From Candidatus Poribacteria bacterium (GTDB lineage: Bacteria; Poribacteria; WGA-4E; WGA-3G), in the NCBI GenBank assembly GCA_003635255.1, contig PYJC01000109.1:35876-76347 (forward strand): a stretch of DNA of 40,472 nt, given 5' to 3'. A model generated the notes under the pieces. It was given only the letters and a program-made list of their open reading frames with translations. It had not been told where the DNA came from and ran no database searches. Made by a program: the position numbers and the translations under genes. Positions 1-8,937 of the stretch are shown piece by piece. The stretch's first letter is position 1; each line of letters begins with the position of its first letter.

Positions 1-2
1 TT

Positions 3-911
3 CCGATTGTTGTTGTTAATGTTCAACGCGGGGGTCCCTCCACAGGTTTACCTACCAAAACCGAGCAGGGCGATTTATGGCAAGTTCTCGGCGCGAGCCA
101 AGGTGATTTTCCGAAAATTGTTGTTTCACCTACCAGTATTATGGACGGATTTAATACGATACCTGAACTTTTTAACCTCGTTGACAAGTTTCAGTGCCCC
201 GGCATGGTCCTCACGGATTTGTATTTGGCAGAAGGTCGCACGACATTCCTGCCGGATTCTATCAACTGGCAGCCGAAAATTGACCGTGGAGAATTAATCA
301 CTGACCAAGGGCAGACAGATGGTGAATATCAGCGTTACCAAATCACAGACAGCGGGATTTCGCCCCGTGCTATCCCCGGCACGCCTGGGCACATGCACGT
401 TGTTGCTACCGACGATCATGATGAAGATGGGGGCCTGATTAGTGATGAGTTCACGAATCCTCACAAACGTCGCGATATTATGGAGAAACGGCAACGCAAG
501 ATGGAAGGCATCGTTGAACTTCTCCCACCTCCGACTTTTGAAGGTCCCGAAGATGCGGAAGTCACCTTGATTGGGTGGGGCTCCACGCATAGTGTGATTA
601 GTGAAGCGACAGAAATGTTGACCGAAGCAGGCATTGCCGCCAACCATATCCACTTCAAGTGGCTCTATCCGATGGACGAAGATGCGGTCAACGAAGTGCT
701 TGCGAAATCTGCGTATTCAATCATCGTTGAGTGCAACTACACGGGTCAATTCGCCCGTTTCTTGCGGAGTGAGACCGGCTTTAAGGCAGACAGTCATATC
801 CGCAAATACGACGGTGAACCGTTTATGCCGCACCACGTTGTTGATGGAGCCCGTGAACTTTTGAATACTAAAACAGAACTTTATGTCCCCTATCAAGAGA
901 TTGTTGTGTAA
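3..911 (+). CDS. korA: 2-oxoacid:ferredoxin oxidoreductase, alpha subunit (5' truncated)
   Basis: This is the C-terminal 302 residues of the alpha subunit of a 2-oxoacid (probably 2-oxoglutarate):ferredoxin oxidoreductase, which with the beta subunit oxidatively decarboxylates a 2-oxoacid to an acyl-CoA and reduces ferredoxin. The frame is open from the window edge and starts inside the family hallmark VQRGGPSTGLPTKTEQGD, followed by the pattern PKIVVSPTS. Further on come a GTPGHMH stretch and a transketolase C-terminal-like domain (EDAEVTLIGWGSTHSVISEA). The true start lies outside the window. The gene ends 18 bases before the likely korB start, so the two form an operon. The 2-oxoglutarate preference is inferred from overall similarity to KorA; a pyruvate or other 2-oxoacid substrate is possible. 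Confidence 0.9.
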   Translation, partial: PIVVVNVQRGGPSTGLPTKTEQGDLWQVLGASQGDFPKIVVSPTSIMDGFNTIPELFNLVDKFQCPGMVLTDLYLAEGRTTFLPDSINWQPKIDRGELITDQGQTDGEYQRYQITDSGISPRAIPGTPGHMHVVATDDHDEDGGLISDEFTNPHKRRDIMEKRQRKMEGIVELLPPPTFEGPEDAEVTLIGWGSTHSVISEATEMLTEAGIAANHIHFKWLYPMDEDAVNEVLAKSAYSIIVECNYTGQFARFLRSETGFKADSHIRKYDGEPFMPHHVVDGARELLNTKTELYVPYQEIVV

Positions 912-929
912 CAAAGGAGGATGAATCAG

Positions 930-1835
930 ATGGCAAGAAGAGCGAGAAGAGAAAGACCTGTTCAAGGCGCGCCTACAGCGCGAGATTTTAAAGGTGATGT
1001 TAATCCCGATTGGTGTCCTGGTTGTGGTGATTTCAGTGTCCTGAGCGCGTTACAAATTGCTTATGCCAAACTTGGTCGTGGCAATCATGATCACTTGACT
1101 GTAAGTGGGATTGGGTGTTCCTCTAACCTTCCGGGTTATGTCAAAACGTATGGGATGCATACGCTGCACGGTCGTGCTTTAGCAGTCGCAACGGGTGCTA
1201 AATTTGCCAATCACGAGTTGAATGTTGTCGTCACGGGTGGTGATGGTGATGGTTACGGCATCGGCGGAAACCATTTCATTCATACGATGCGAAAAAATAT
1301 TGATCTCCTCTACGTCGTCATGAACAACGAGACATATGGCTTGACTGTGGGACAGGCCTCACCGACCACTGTGGTAGGAGAACAGACGAAAAGCACGCCG
1401 TTCGGTAACTTAGAGTCACCTCTTAATCCTGTTGCGATGGCGATTGTCTCGGGTGCGACGTATGTCGCAAGGGCGTTTAGTTCTGAACGCGCACAACTCG
1501 CGGAATTGATGCATGACGGGATGCAGCACAAAGGGTTTGCATTCATTGACGTTATCAGTCCTTGTGTGACGTGGAAGAAGGAGAAAATGGAGATTTTCGA
1601 TTACTGGAAGGAGCGGGTCCATTCTCTTGAAGGTCATGACACAAGTGACAGGGCCGCTGCACTTGAACAAGCCGTCAAGACGGGTCATCAAACGCAGCTT
1701 GGGTTGTTCTACCACGATACGAGCCGCCAGTCATTGAATGATATGGAACCCGTCTTGGAAAACGGTCCTATAGTGCATCAACCGATGGGCGTCAGCAAAG
1801 AACAAGGCGATGCGATTATCCAGAAAATGATGTAA
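930..1835 (+). CDS. korB: 2-oxoacid:ferredoxin oxidoreductase, beta subunit
   Basis: The thiamine-diphosphate-binding beta subunit, partner of the upstream alpha subunit in 2-oxoacid oxidation in the cytoplasm. Visible signatures are WCPGCGDFSVL near the N-terminus, the TPP/Mg motif GGDGDGYGIGGNHF, and MNNETYGLTVGQASPTT, all typical of KorB. An ATG at 921 is in frame, but the Shine-Dalgarno AAAGGAGG (913-920) touches it directly. The second ATG at 930 has a 9-base spacing and gives the N-terminus MARRARRERP, so I chose 930. The length of about 301 residues fits the family. No gamma or delta (ferredoxin-like) subunit is present, as in two-subunit KorAB enzymes. A terminator hairpin follows. 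Confidence 0.92.
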   Translation: MARRARRERPVQGAPTARDFKGDVNPDWCPGCGDFSVLSALQIAYAKLGRGNHDHLTVSGIGCSSNLPGYVKTYGMHTLHGRALAVATGAKFANHELNVVVTGGDGDGYGIGGNHFIHTMRKNIDLLYVVMNNETYGLTVGQASPTTVVGEQTKSTPFGNLESPLNPVAMAIVSGATYVARAFSSERAQLAELMHDGMQHKGFAFIDVISPCVTWKKEKMEIFDYWKERVHSLEGHDTSDRAAALEQAVKTGHQTQLGLFYHDTSRQSLNDMEPVLENGPIVHQPMGVSKEQGDAIIQKMM

Positions 1836-1899
1836 AGATGAACGGGAGCGATGGGTCATTGTGCTCGTCTATCCGTTTGATTTCTGATATTGGCTGTCG

Positions 1900-1932
1900 G
1901 GGCGGGTTGTATCCCGCCCACTGCCTTTTTTT
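1900..1932 (+). terminator. Rho-independent terminator after korB
   Basis: A perfect 7-bp stem (GGGCGGG at 1900-1906, CCCGCCC at 1913-1919) with a 6-base loop is followed after six bases by a run of seven T (1926-1932). It ends the korAB operon. It also argues against the upstream TTG start (1890) for the next gene, because that start would lie before the hairpin. Confidence 0.75.
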
Positions 1933-1961
1933 ATTGCCTACTACAGGGACGTTCACACACC

Positions 1962-2663
1962 ATGCGTCTTCGTGCTTCCCAACTCACCAAGGACTTCGGA
2001 CATCGTTCAATTGTCAAAAACGTCACACTTTCGGTTAACCCTGGAGAGGTGGTTACGATTTTCGGTCCCAACGGTGCTGGGAAGACGACGCTCATCAAAA
2101 TTCTCGCAACTCTCTTGAAACCGACATCTGGTGAACTTGAGATTGAAGGCACGGATGCAATTGCGGATTACGCAGACGTACGAAGCACGCTGGGGGTCGT
2201 TATTCATGAAATGCTTGCTTATCCAGCATTCAGTCCGTATGAAAATCTCAGGTTTTTTGGACAGATGTACGGCGTTGAGCAGTTAGAACATCGCGTGACA
2301 ACGCTCCTTGCTGAAGTCGGCTTGCAACGCTTTGCTCACGAACCGCTGCACATTTTCTCACGTGGCATGACACAGCGTGTTATGATTGCCAGAGCTCTTC
2401 TTCATTACCCTTCAGTGCTATTATTTGACGAACCCTTCTCTGGATTAGATGCTTCTGCGAAGCAGTTTGTTTTGGCGCGTATTGCGCAGGAAAAACAAAA
2501 CGGCAAAGGTATTGTGGTCACGACACACAATACAGAGTTGGGGTATCTCGTGGGTACACGATTTTTCTTTATGATAAATGGAGAGTTGGAAGAGGTTGCG
2601 CAGGAAGGCGAGATTACGGCGGAGGCGTTACTACGTATGTACGAGGAGCGGTTAACATTTTAA
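1962..2663 (+). CDS. ccmA: ABC transporter ATP-binding protein, haem exporter CcmA type
   Basis: ATPase subunit of an ABC transporter, 233 residues. Walker A is GPNGAGKTT (about residue 34), a signature-like FSRGMTQRV replaces the usual LSGGQ form, Walker B is VLLFDEPFSGLD, and the H-loop histidine lies in VVTTHN. The start was set at ATG 1962 (MRLRASQLTKDF), because an in-frame TTG at 1890 precedes the korB terminator. The next gene is a clear CcmB-like permease, so the pair is most likely the CcmAB complex that acts in cytochrome c maturation. That fits the multihaem cytochrome gene at 8938. The assignment as CcmA rests mainly on this neighbour, since the ATPase alone is generic. No ccmC, ccmE or ccmF is visible here. 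Confidence 0.85.
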   Translation: MRLRASQLTKDFGHRSIVKNVTLSVNPGEVVTIFGPNGAGKTTLIKILATLLKPTSGELEIEGTDAIADYADVRSTLGVVIHEMLAYPAFSPYENLRFFGQMYGVEQLEHRVTTLLAEVGLQRFAHEPLHIFSRGMTQRVMIARALLHYPSVLLFDEPFSGLDASAKQFVLARIAQEKQNGKGIVVTTHNTELGYLVGTRFFFMINGELEEVAQEGEITAEALLRMYEERLTF

Positions 2664-2715
2664 TAATTGGATTTTCGCTCAGCGTTCTTTCATCAAGATA
2701 GTTTGTCGTAAAGGT

Positions 2716-3444
2716 GTGAACGACGACATTCTCGTAAGAATTGAGACAAACATGAAGGCACTCCGTCAGATTGGTGCATTGATTCGCAAGGACCTTGGAC
2801 TTCAATTTCGTTCAAAGGAGACGCTGGTATTAATCTTCGTTTTCAGCGTATTAGTTGTCCTAATTTTTGCGTTTGCGTTTGGTCCGATTTTTCCAGAGAA
2901 GGTAGAACGTGGCAAATTAGCCGCCAGCGTCCTCTGGGCAGCGTTCGTTTTTGCGGGAATTATTACCTTGAATCGTTCATTTGCGGTGGAACGTTCCCAC
3001 GGTGCTTTACACGGCATTCGGCTTACGGGTGTTGATGTAAGTAATTTGTACTTTTCCAAAGTTATTAGTAACGTCGTTTTTCTGTTTCTATTGGAAATTG
3101 TTATTACTCCCATCACGCTTCAATTCTTAGATTTGCTGGATGTGGTAACGGTGAGCATATTACTGAAATTGCTCGGTGTGCTGAGTATTGGTATGCTTGG
3201 TTTTTGTGCCGTTGGCGTGCTGTTAGCTGGCATGTCCACAAATACAAGCGGTGGCGAAAGTTTACTCTCCGTAATTCTACTCCCTCTTGTCATTCCAATT
3301 ATTATGGGCGGTGCGAAATGCACTGTTTCGCTTCTGGTGGTAGGTGGATTGGGGGACGGATTTTGGCTGAGTTTACTTGTCGGGTATAGTTTAGTCTTTT
3401 TAGCAGCCGCGTATCTACTCGCGGATTTTGTCATTGAGGAATAG
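2716..3444 (+). CDS. ccmB: Haem exporter permease CcmB
   Basis: Integral membrane permease of 242 residues with about six hydrophobic segments, partner of the upstream CcmA in the inner membrane. Family-like features are LIRKDLGLQFRSKETL before the first helix, WAAFVFAGIITLNRSFAVE, and the C-terminal pattern LLPLVIPIIMGGAK. CcmAB, with CcmCDE, releases haem-loaded CcmE for cytochrome c assembly. The start is uncertain. GTG 2716 has AAAGG almost touching it, while ATG 2752 gives the N-terminus MKALRQIGALIRKDL, which looks closer to usual CcmB starts but has no obvious ribosome site. The gap to ccmA is 52 bases. Confidence 0.85.
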   Translation: MNDDILVRIETNMKALRQIGALIRKDLGLQFRSKETLVLIFVFSVLVVLIFAFAFGPIFPEKVERGKLAASVLWAAFVFAGIITLNRSFAVERSHGALHGIRLTGVDVSNLYFSKVISNVVFLFLLEIVITPITLQFLDLLDVVTVSILLKLLGVLSIGMLGFCAVGVLLAGMSTNTSGGESLLSVILLPLVIPIIMGGAKCTVSLLVVGGLGDGFWLSLLVGYSLVFLAAAYLLADFVIEE

Positions 3445-3517
3445 CGTGTCAGTTATCAGTTTGCCTCGCGGTGAGAGTTAAGAGTGGCTTGATTATGTTA
3501 GACGCAGTGAAATTTAG

Positions 3518-4858
<1,341 letters not shown>

Positions 4859-4924
4859 GTGCTTACATCCGTATAGGAGCGGTTCTCGTGCTGTTCCAGA
4901 ATGTTCTTTTTAGAGGTACACCTT

Positions 4925-5212
4925 ATGCGTATTTTTCGTCCAATCCTATTTCTGATTGCCCTTGCTTTACTTGTGGTCAGTGTCAGACAATTCATGAACG
5001 GTTATGATGATTGGCAACGCGCACAGTTCGCTGAAGAAGCCTATCGTGGCGAGATACGGGCATTGGAAACCGAACGCGACCGACTTAAAAAACGCGTTGA
5101 AATGCTGAAAAATGACGAGTTAACAAAAGAACGGCTCGCCAGAAAACGGCTCGGTTATATTCGGCCTGGTGAACTCAAGTTTAAAGTCGTTAAACCTGAT
5201 GCTGTTAAATGA
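4925..5212 (+). CDS. Septum formation initiator family protein (FtsB/DivIC-like)
   Basis: A 95-residue bitopic membrane protein. It has a short cytoplasmic start, one membrane helix (about residues 5-20, PILFLIALALLVVSVRQF), then a charged heptad-like coiled coil (about 35-68, ending LKKRVEMLKNDE), and the LARKRLGYIRPGE motif typical of FtsB/DivIC. Members bridge FtsL and FtsQ in the divisome. ATG 4925 was chosen over ATG 4901 because AGAGGT (4912-4917) is well placed for 4925 and the protein then begins directly before the helix. The position right after enolase matches the eno-ftsB order of many bacteria and supports the call. Confidence 0.85.
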   Translation: MRIFRPILFLIALALLVVSVRQFMNGYDDWQRAQFAEEAYRGEIRALETERDRLKKRVEMLKNDELTKERLARKRLGYIRPGELKFKVVKPDAVK

Positions 5213-5236
5213 TTCGTAACGGTGTTTAAATTTTTC

Positions 5237-5264
5237 TTGTTTTTTTTCTGCGCGCTGCTATAAT
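5237..5264 (+). promoter_or_regulatory. Sigma-70-type promoter for the DUF5069 gene
   Basis: A -35 box TTGTTT (5237-5242) and a perfect -10 box TATAAT (5259-5264) are separated by 16 bases. It lies 91 bases before the ATG at 5356 and follows the eno-ftsB unit, so the next gene is probably transcribed separately. Confidence 0.55.
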
Positions 5265-5355
5265 AAAGTGGAATTTCGCATAGCAGGCAGAAACACCTGT
5301 TGTGTCGATGATACCGACCTATTACTCAACGTTTAAAGTAAGGGAGGAAAATAGA

Positions 5356-5796
5356 ATGTTCGGAAGAAAGAAAACACAGATTCCGACAATTAGTTCCGGG
5401 GTTGCAGGACCGCTCGGCGTGTTGCATCTTCCACGATTCTGGTCGAAAGTGCTAATGGATGCCAAAGGTGTCCTCCATGAAGATTACCCCGCATGCGGTG
5501 CAGGCTTCGATCAGATGGTGTTAGATGGACTCGGACTGGATAAGGATGCTACATTGGCATACATCAACGACAATTCGCCGACCTACCCACAATTTGAAGC
5601 GTGGGTTTCGGAAAACGGAAGTTTTGACCAAGCGGCAGTCGATGAACTGAACGCCGCAATTACGGGCTACAATCACGACGATGATACCCGCGGAAGCATT
5701 CTCGGTGCAAGCGGTGTTGAAGACGACGGCTCTATCTTAGATGCTGTTAATCTCAATAATCTTGATGACTGGTATGAACTTCACGCCAATTTATAG
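5356..5796 (+). CDS. DUF5069-type small cytoplasmic protein
   Basis: A 146-residue soluble protein with no signal peptide or membrane helix. The pattern LGVLHLPRFWSKVLMDAKG, then GAGFDQMVLDGLGLD and PTYPQFEAWV, resembles the DUF5069 family as I remember it; the family has no assigned biochemical function known to me. The start at 5356 (MFGRKKTQIP) is set by AGGGAGGAA (5341-5349), preferred over an in-frame ATG at 5302 that has no ribosome site. The gene has its own promoter and ends just before a 13-bp inverted repeat, so it looks monocistronic. No function is inferred. Confidence 0.7.
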   Translation: MFGRKKTQIPTISSGVAGPLGVLHLPRFWSKVLMDAKGVLHEDYPACGAGFDQMVLDGLGLDKDATLAYINDNSPTYPQFEAWVSENGSFDQAAVDELNAAITGYNHDDDTRGSILGASGVEDDGSILDAVNLNNLDDWYELHANL

Positions 5797-5810
5797 TAAC
5801 CCTTTAGATA

Positions 5811-5849
5811 TTTCATGTAGGCGGGGTTTTTAACTACGCCTACATGAAA
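5811..5849. repeat. Perfect 13-bp inverted repeat (possible bidirectional terminator)
   Basis: TTTCATGTAGGCG at 5811-5823 is followed after a 13-base loop by its exact reverse complement at 5837-5849. The loop contains a run of five T, but no T-tract follows the stem. It could stop transcription from the gene ending at 5796, or be a copy of a dispersed palindromic repeat. Confidence 0.6.
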
Positions 5850-5941
5850 CACATCTCTTTCCTTCCGACCTAATTCAGTTTGCTATCGCTCAAATTAAGC
5901 ATGTAATGCATCAACCAACATACTAACGACAGGATACCTTC

Positions 5942-6988
5942 ATGAAGTTACAACTCGTTATTACCTGCGTCTTCTGTCTTTTGCTTCTGTCATTTTCTGA
6001 TGCAACCGTTCCTTCCCGATACGCGAAGCAATCCACCGAATGGTTCCAAAGCGAGGAAGGTCGCCGCATTGCCGACAACGTCCTCACGTGGCAGACACCG
6101 CACGGCAGTTGGCCGAAGAATCGAGACACGGCATCTGAGCCGTTTGATGGCAAAAGCGAGGATCTGCACGGAACGTTTGACAACAGTGCCACGATTGGCG
6201 AACTACGGTTTCTTGCGCGTGCGTTTCGTGCGACAAACGTGCCACGCTATCGAGATGCATTTCTCAAAGGGCTTTCCCATATCCTTGAGGCGCAATACCC
6301 GAATGGCGGGTGGCCTCAGTATTACCCGCTAAGCAAAGGCTACCATCGCCACATCACGTTCAATGACAACGCTATGGTGCGAATTCTCGAACTTCTCCAA
6401 GATGTCTCCGAATCTTCAGACTATGGGTTCTTGGAAACGGCGTACCGCACTCAGGCTAAAGCTGCTGTAACCAAAGGTATCGACTGCATCCTACGCACGC
6501 AGATCAAACAGGGGGGTAAACTCACTGCTTGGTGTGCGCAGCATGACGAAAAAACGCTTGCGCCTGCGTGGGCGCGTTCCTATGAGCCGCCATCGATCTC
6601 AGGTGCTGAAAGTGTCGGTGTTGTGCGTTTTCTGATGTCGGTCGAGGAACCCACGCCTGCGATCATCGCTGCTGTTGAGGGGGCCGCCGAGTGGTTCAGG
6701 AGTGTCGCAATCGACGGCATCCGCTTAGAGGTGTTCACTGACGCAGCGGGGCAGAAGGATAAGCGGGTCGTGGCGGATCCCGACGCAGGACCGATCTGGG
6801 CGCGTTTCTACGAGATCAGCAGCAACCGTCCAATCTTTCTCGACCGCGACTCGGTCGTCCGCTACTCGTTCTCCGAGCTCGGGCAGGAACGCCGTAACGG
6901 CTACGCCTACTACGGTAGCTGGGCGAATAGGTTACTCACAGATGCGTACCCACGGTGGAGAGAAAAACACAAACTCCCGAAGGAATAA
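5942..6988 (+). CDS. Pectate lyase, polysaccharide lyase family 10 type, secreted
   Basis: A 348-residue protein with a Sec signal peptide (MKLQLVITCVFCLLLLSFSDA). The mature part fits the PL10 (PelA/Pel15) fold that cleaves polygalacturonate by beta-elimination. Visible signatures are TWQTPHGSWPKN, the calcium-binding-like TFDNSATIGELRF, NGGWPQYYP, RHITFNDNAM, and AWCAQHDEKTLAPAWARSYE with the conserved Glu-Pro-Pro-Ser-Ile-Ser-Gly-Ala-Glu that follows. The C-terminus has WARFYEI and YAYYGSWANRLL. It probably acts in the periplasm or outside the cell on pectin-like uronates. The stop is 14 bases from the stop of the convergent dehydrogenase gene. No transporter for the product is visible nearby. 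Confidence 0.88.
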   Translation: MKLQLVITCVFCLLLLSFSDATVPSRYAKQSTEWFQSEEGRRIADNVLTWQTPHGSWPKNRDTASEPFDGKSEDLHGTFDNSATIGELRFLARAFRATNVPRYRDAFLKGLSHILEAQYPNGGWPQYYPLSKGYHRHITFNDNAMVRILELLQDVSESSDYGFLETAYRTQAKAAVTKGIDCILRTQIKQGGKLTAWCAQHDEKTLAPAWARSYEPPSISGAESVGVVRFLMSVEEPTPAIIAAVEGAAEWFRSVAIDGIRLEVFTDAAGQKDKRVVADPDAGPIWARFYEISSNRPIFLDRDSVVRYSFSELGQERRNGYAYYGSWANRLLTDAYPRWREKHKLPKE

Positions 6989-7002
6989 CCGATTCACGTT
7001 AA

Positions 7003-8061
7003 CTACTTATCCGCTTCTGTGGTCAGTTCGATTGCTTTACCCGTTGCAGAAGATTCAAGTCCCGCGAGTAGAATTTCAGTAACATGCCGCGCCGTGTAGA
7101 CGTTTGAGAGTGGTGGTTGCGTCCCTTCGCGGATATGTTCGGCGAAATGCGCGTGCATACCGCTCGGTGCAGCGTCTGAGCAATCAATCGCTTTGACATC
7201 AACGGGCGCGTGTTCGCGCGTGTAAGAGGTGGGTGTCAATTGACTGAGTGCTGCGCCATCTTTACCGGGCATTACGAACTTACCGGCTGTGCCGTGTACA
7301 CTCCCTTCACCCGTGCGTGCGGGATCGCACCAACTCGTCTCTGCAGTAACGATTCCACCGGATTGCATCTCAAGCGCGAGTGTCGCGACATCCTCTAATT
7401 CGGTCGGTTTATCGAAAGTAGAAACGAAACCGGTCACCCGTTTGAAAGTGCCGAGCATTGCGACGAGACTGGACACAGCATAAACACCCATGTCGAAAAG
7501 TGCCCCGACGCTTGCTTGTTTCGCGTCGAAGAACCACAGATCGTCTCCTGTTTCACCGAAGATATCGCGAATCTCAGCGTAATAGATTTCTGGTCCGCCG
7601 TGGCTACTCCGCATCCTTGCCCCGGAGACGCGTCCGATTGCCTCCTCAGTGATCAATTGACGTATTTTATAGACAGCGGCATTGAAATGCGGGAGACACA
7701 TCACCGTTTTACCGCTGGTTTCGGCTGCTGCGACAAATTGATTCGCTTCGTCCATCTCGCCGCAGAGGGGTTTCTGCATGAGCACATGCTTGCCTGCTTC
7801 CAGTGCTTTGACCCCCCACGAGACGTGCAAAGGGTGTGGTGTGCCGACAAGGATCGCATCAAGCGTCCCATCGGCGATGATTGTGTCATAGTCCTGTGTC
7901 CAGCGCGGTATGTCGAACGCTTGACATTGGTGTTTGAGACGGTGTTCGCGTCTACCGCCGATAACACTGACTTCAAAATCGGAGCCTGCTGCGAGGTCGG
8001 GGAGATGCATCCGGCAGACGATGCCGCCTGCACCGATAACGCCAAGTTTAAATTTTTCCAT
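7003..8061 (-). CDS. Gfo/Idh/MocA family oxidoreductase
   Basis: NAD(P)-dependent sugar or glycoside dehydrogenase of 352 residues. The N-terminal Rossmann domain begins KLGVIGAGGIVCRMHLPDL, and the motif LVGTPHPLHVSW follows. The usual EKP substrate/cofactor motif appears as MQKPLCGEM, with Gln in place of Glu. The C-terminal domain has GALFDMGVYAVSSLV, where the catalytic His often found after the Gly is Tyr. ATG 8061 was chosen over an upstream TTG-type extension, because AAAGGA lies 8 bases before it. It is 25 bases behind the DUF1080 gene and is probably co-transcribed. Family members with DUF1080 partners oxidise C3 of glycosides; that role is inferred here. Confidence 0.85.
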   Translation of the reverse strand: MEKFKLGVIGAGGIVCRMHLPDLAAGSDFEVSVIGGRREHRLKHQCQAFDIPRWTQDYDTIIADGTLDAILVGTPHPLHVSWGVKALEAGKHVLMQKPLCGEMDEANQFVAAAETSGKTVMCLPHFNAAVYKIRQLITEEAIGRVSGARMRSSHGGPEIYYAEIRDIFGETGDDLWFFDAKQASVGALFDMGVYAVSSLVAMLGTFKRVTGFVSTFDKPTELEDVATLALEMQSGGIVTAETSWCDPARTGEGSVHGTAGKFVMPGKDGAALSQLTPTSYTREHAPVDVKAIDCSDAAPSGMHAHFAEHIREGTQPPLSNVYTARHVTEILLAGLESSATGKAIELTTEADK

Positions 8062-8086
8062 AACATTTCCTTTGTGGGTAAATGAC

Positions 8087-8752
8087 TTAAATGGGTTTAA
8101 GCACAACATTGCGATAGGCGACGGGTCCGTGGTCTCCTTGCAACAAAAGTGGGCCTATAGCGGCTTCTTCTTCCACCATCGCGCCACGTGTGCAACCGAC
8201 GACTTCAACATCTTCATGGATGATCTGTCCATTCCAGATGACCTTGACAAAAGTAGCATTGGCAATCTTATTACCATTGGCATCAAACTTTGGTGCGCGG
8301 AAGGTGATGTCGTAGGTTTGCCACTCCCCAGGGGGTTTACTTGCATTGACACGGGGTGGTACGCCATCTACCGGCTGATTGTTGATCCAACGACAATATA
8401 CACCGCCACAGGTACCGTAGCGGAGTTCTGTCTCACCCCAACTATCCAATATTTGGATTTCATACCTACCCATAAGGTAAACGCCGGAGTTGGAGCCTTG
8501 CGGTACCATAAATTCCACGTGGAGTTCACAATCACCGTATTCTGCTTCGGTGTAGATGTCGGCGGTTCGTCCTGTGGGACCGTTGTAAAAAATGCTTTCG
8601 CCGGTTGTTGTTGCGAGCAGTTTCGGATCATCTGGATTGAGAGCGACACCGCCAGCCGCATCCCATTCATGCTGGGGTGCGCCGCCTCGTGCGAGCCAAC
8701 CGTCCATGTTTTTACCATTGAAAAGGTTCATTCCATTTTCGGATTGAGACAT
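8087..8752 (-). CDS. DUF1080 family protein, putative 3-keto-glycoside hydrolase
   Basis: A 221-residue concanavalin-like protein of the DUF1080 (3-keto-disaccharide hydrolase) family. Signatures are MNLFNGKNMDGW, a GDCELHVEFMVPQGSNSGVYL strand pair, YEIQILDSWG, the GGVYCR turn, PPGEWQTYDITFRAP and a C-terminal GPLLLQGDHGPVAYRNV. It has no signal peptide, so it probably acts in the cytoplasm, unlike many secreted relatives. GGAGGG (8759-8764) sits 6 bases before the ATG. It leads a two-gene unit with the Gfo/Idh dehydrogenase. Established knowledge: such pairs oxidise a glycoside at C3 and then cleave the 3-keto product. The actual substrate cannot be read from the sequence. Confidence 0.85.
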   Translation of the reverse strand: MSQSENGMNLFNGKNMDGWLARGGAPQHEWDAAGGVALNPDDPKLLATTTGESIFYNGPTGRTADIYTEAEYGDCELHVEFMVPQGSNSGVYLMGRYEIQILDSWGETELRYGTCGGVYCRWINNQPVDGVPPRVNASKPPGEWQTYDITFRAPKFDANGNKIANATFVKVIWNGQIIHEDVEVVGCTRGAMVEEEAAIGPLLLQGDHGPVAYRNVVLKPI

Positions 8753-8829
8753 CAGGGTCCCTCCAATTTTTTCGTAAGTCTTGCAAAATGTTAAGAGAAC
8801 AGTTTACAGGTTTTCTGTGCTAAAAGGTG

Positions 8830-8858
8830 TTGACATATTTCGGCAGATAAGGTATGAT
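8830..8858 (+). promoter_or_regulatory. Near-consensus sigma-70 promoter of the cytochrome gene
   Basis: A perfect -35 box TTGACA (8830-8835), a 17-base spacer and the -10 box TATGAT (8853-8858) lie 79 bases before the ATG at 8938. It is one of the best promoters in the window. Confidence 0.8.
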
Positions 8859-8937
8859 ATTTACTATCAAGGGCTGTTTCGTAAGCGACATAGCCCAACG
8901 CGTTAAAAAAGAAATTGTACAAGGACAATAAAAATTC

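Noticed and set aside
7..297. Plus-strand frame at the left edge
   Set aside because: The korA frame over the same bases contains the unmistakable QRGGPSTGLPTKTEQGD motif.
1890..1961. N-terminal extension of the ABC ATPase from TTG 1890
   Set aside because: The terminator hairpin of korB lies within this stretch, and the ATG at 1962 gives a standard ABC N-terminus.
7516..8794. Long plus-strand open frames (7516-8085 and 7934-8794) opposite the Gfo/Idh and DUF1080 genes
   Set aside because: Both minus-strand genes have clear family motifs and ribosome sites; the plus-strand frames show no recognisable protein and no ribosome site.
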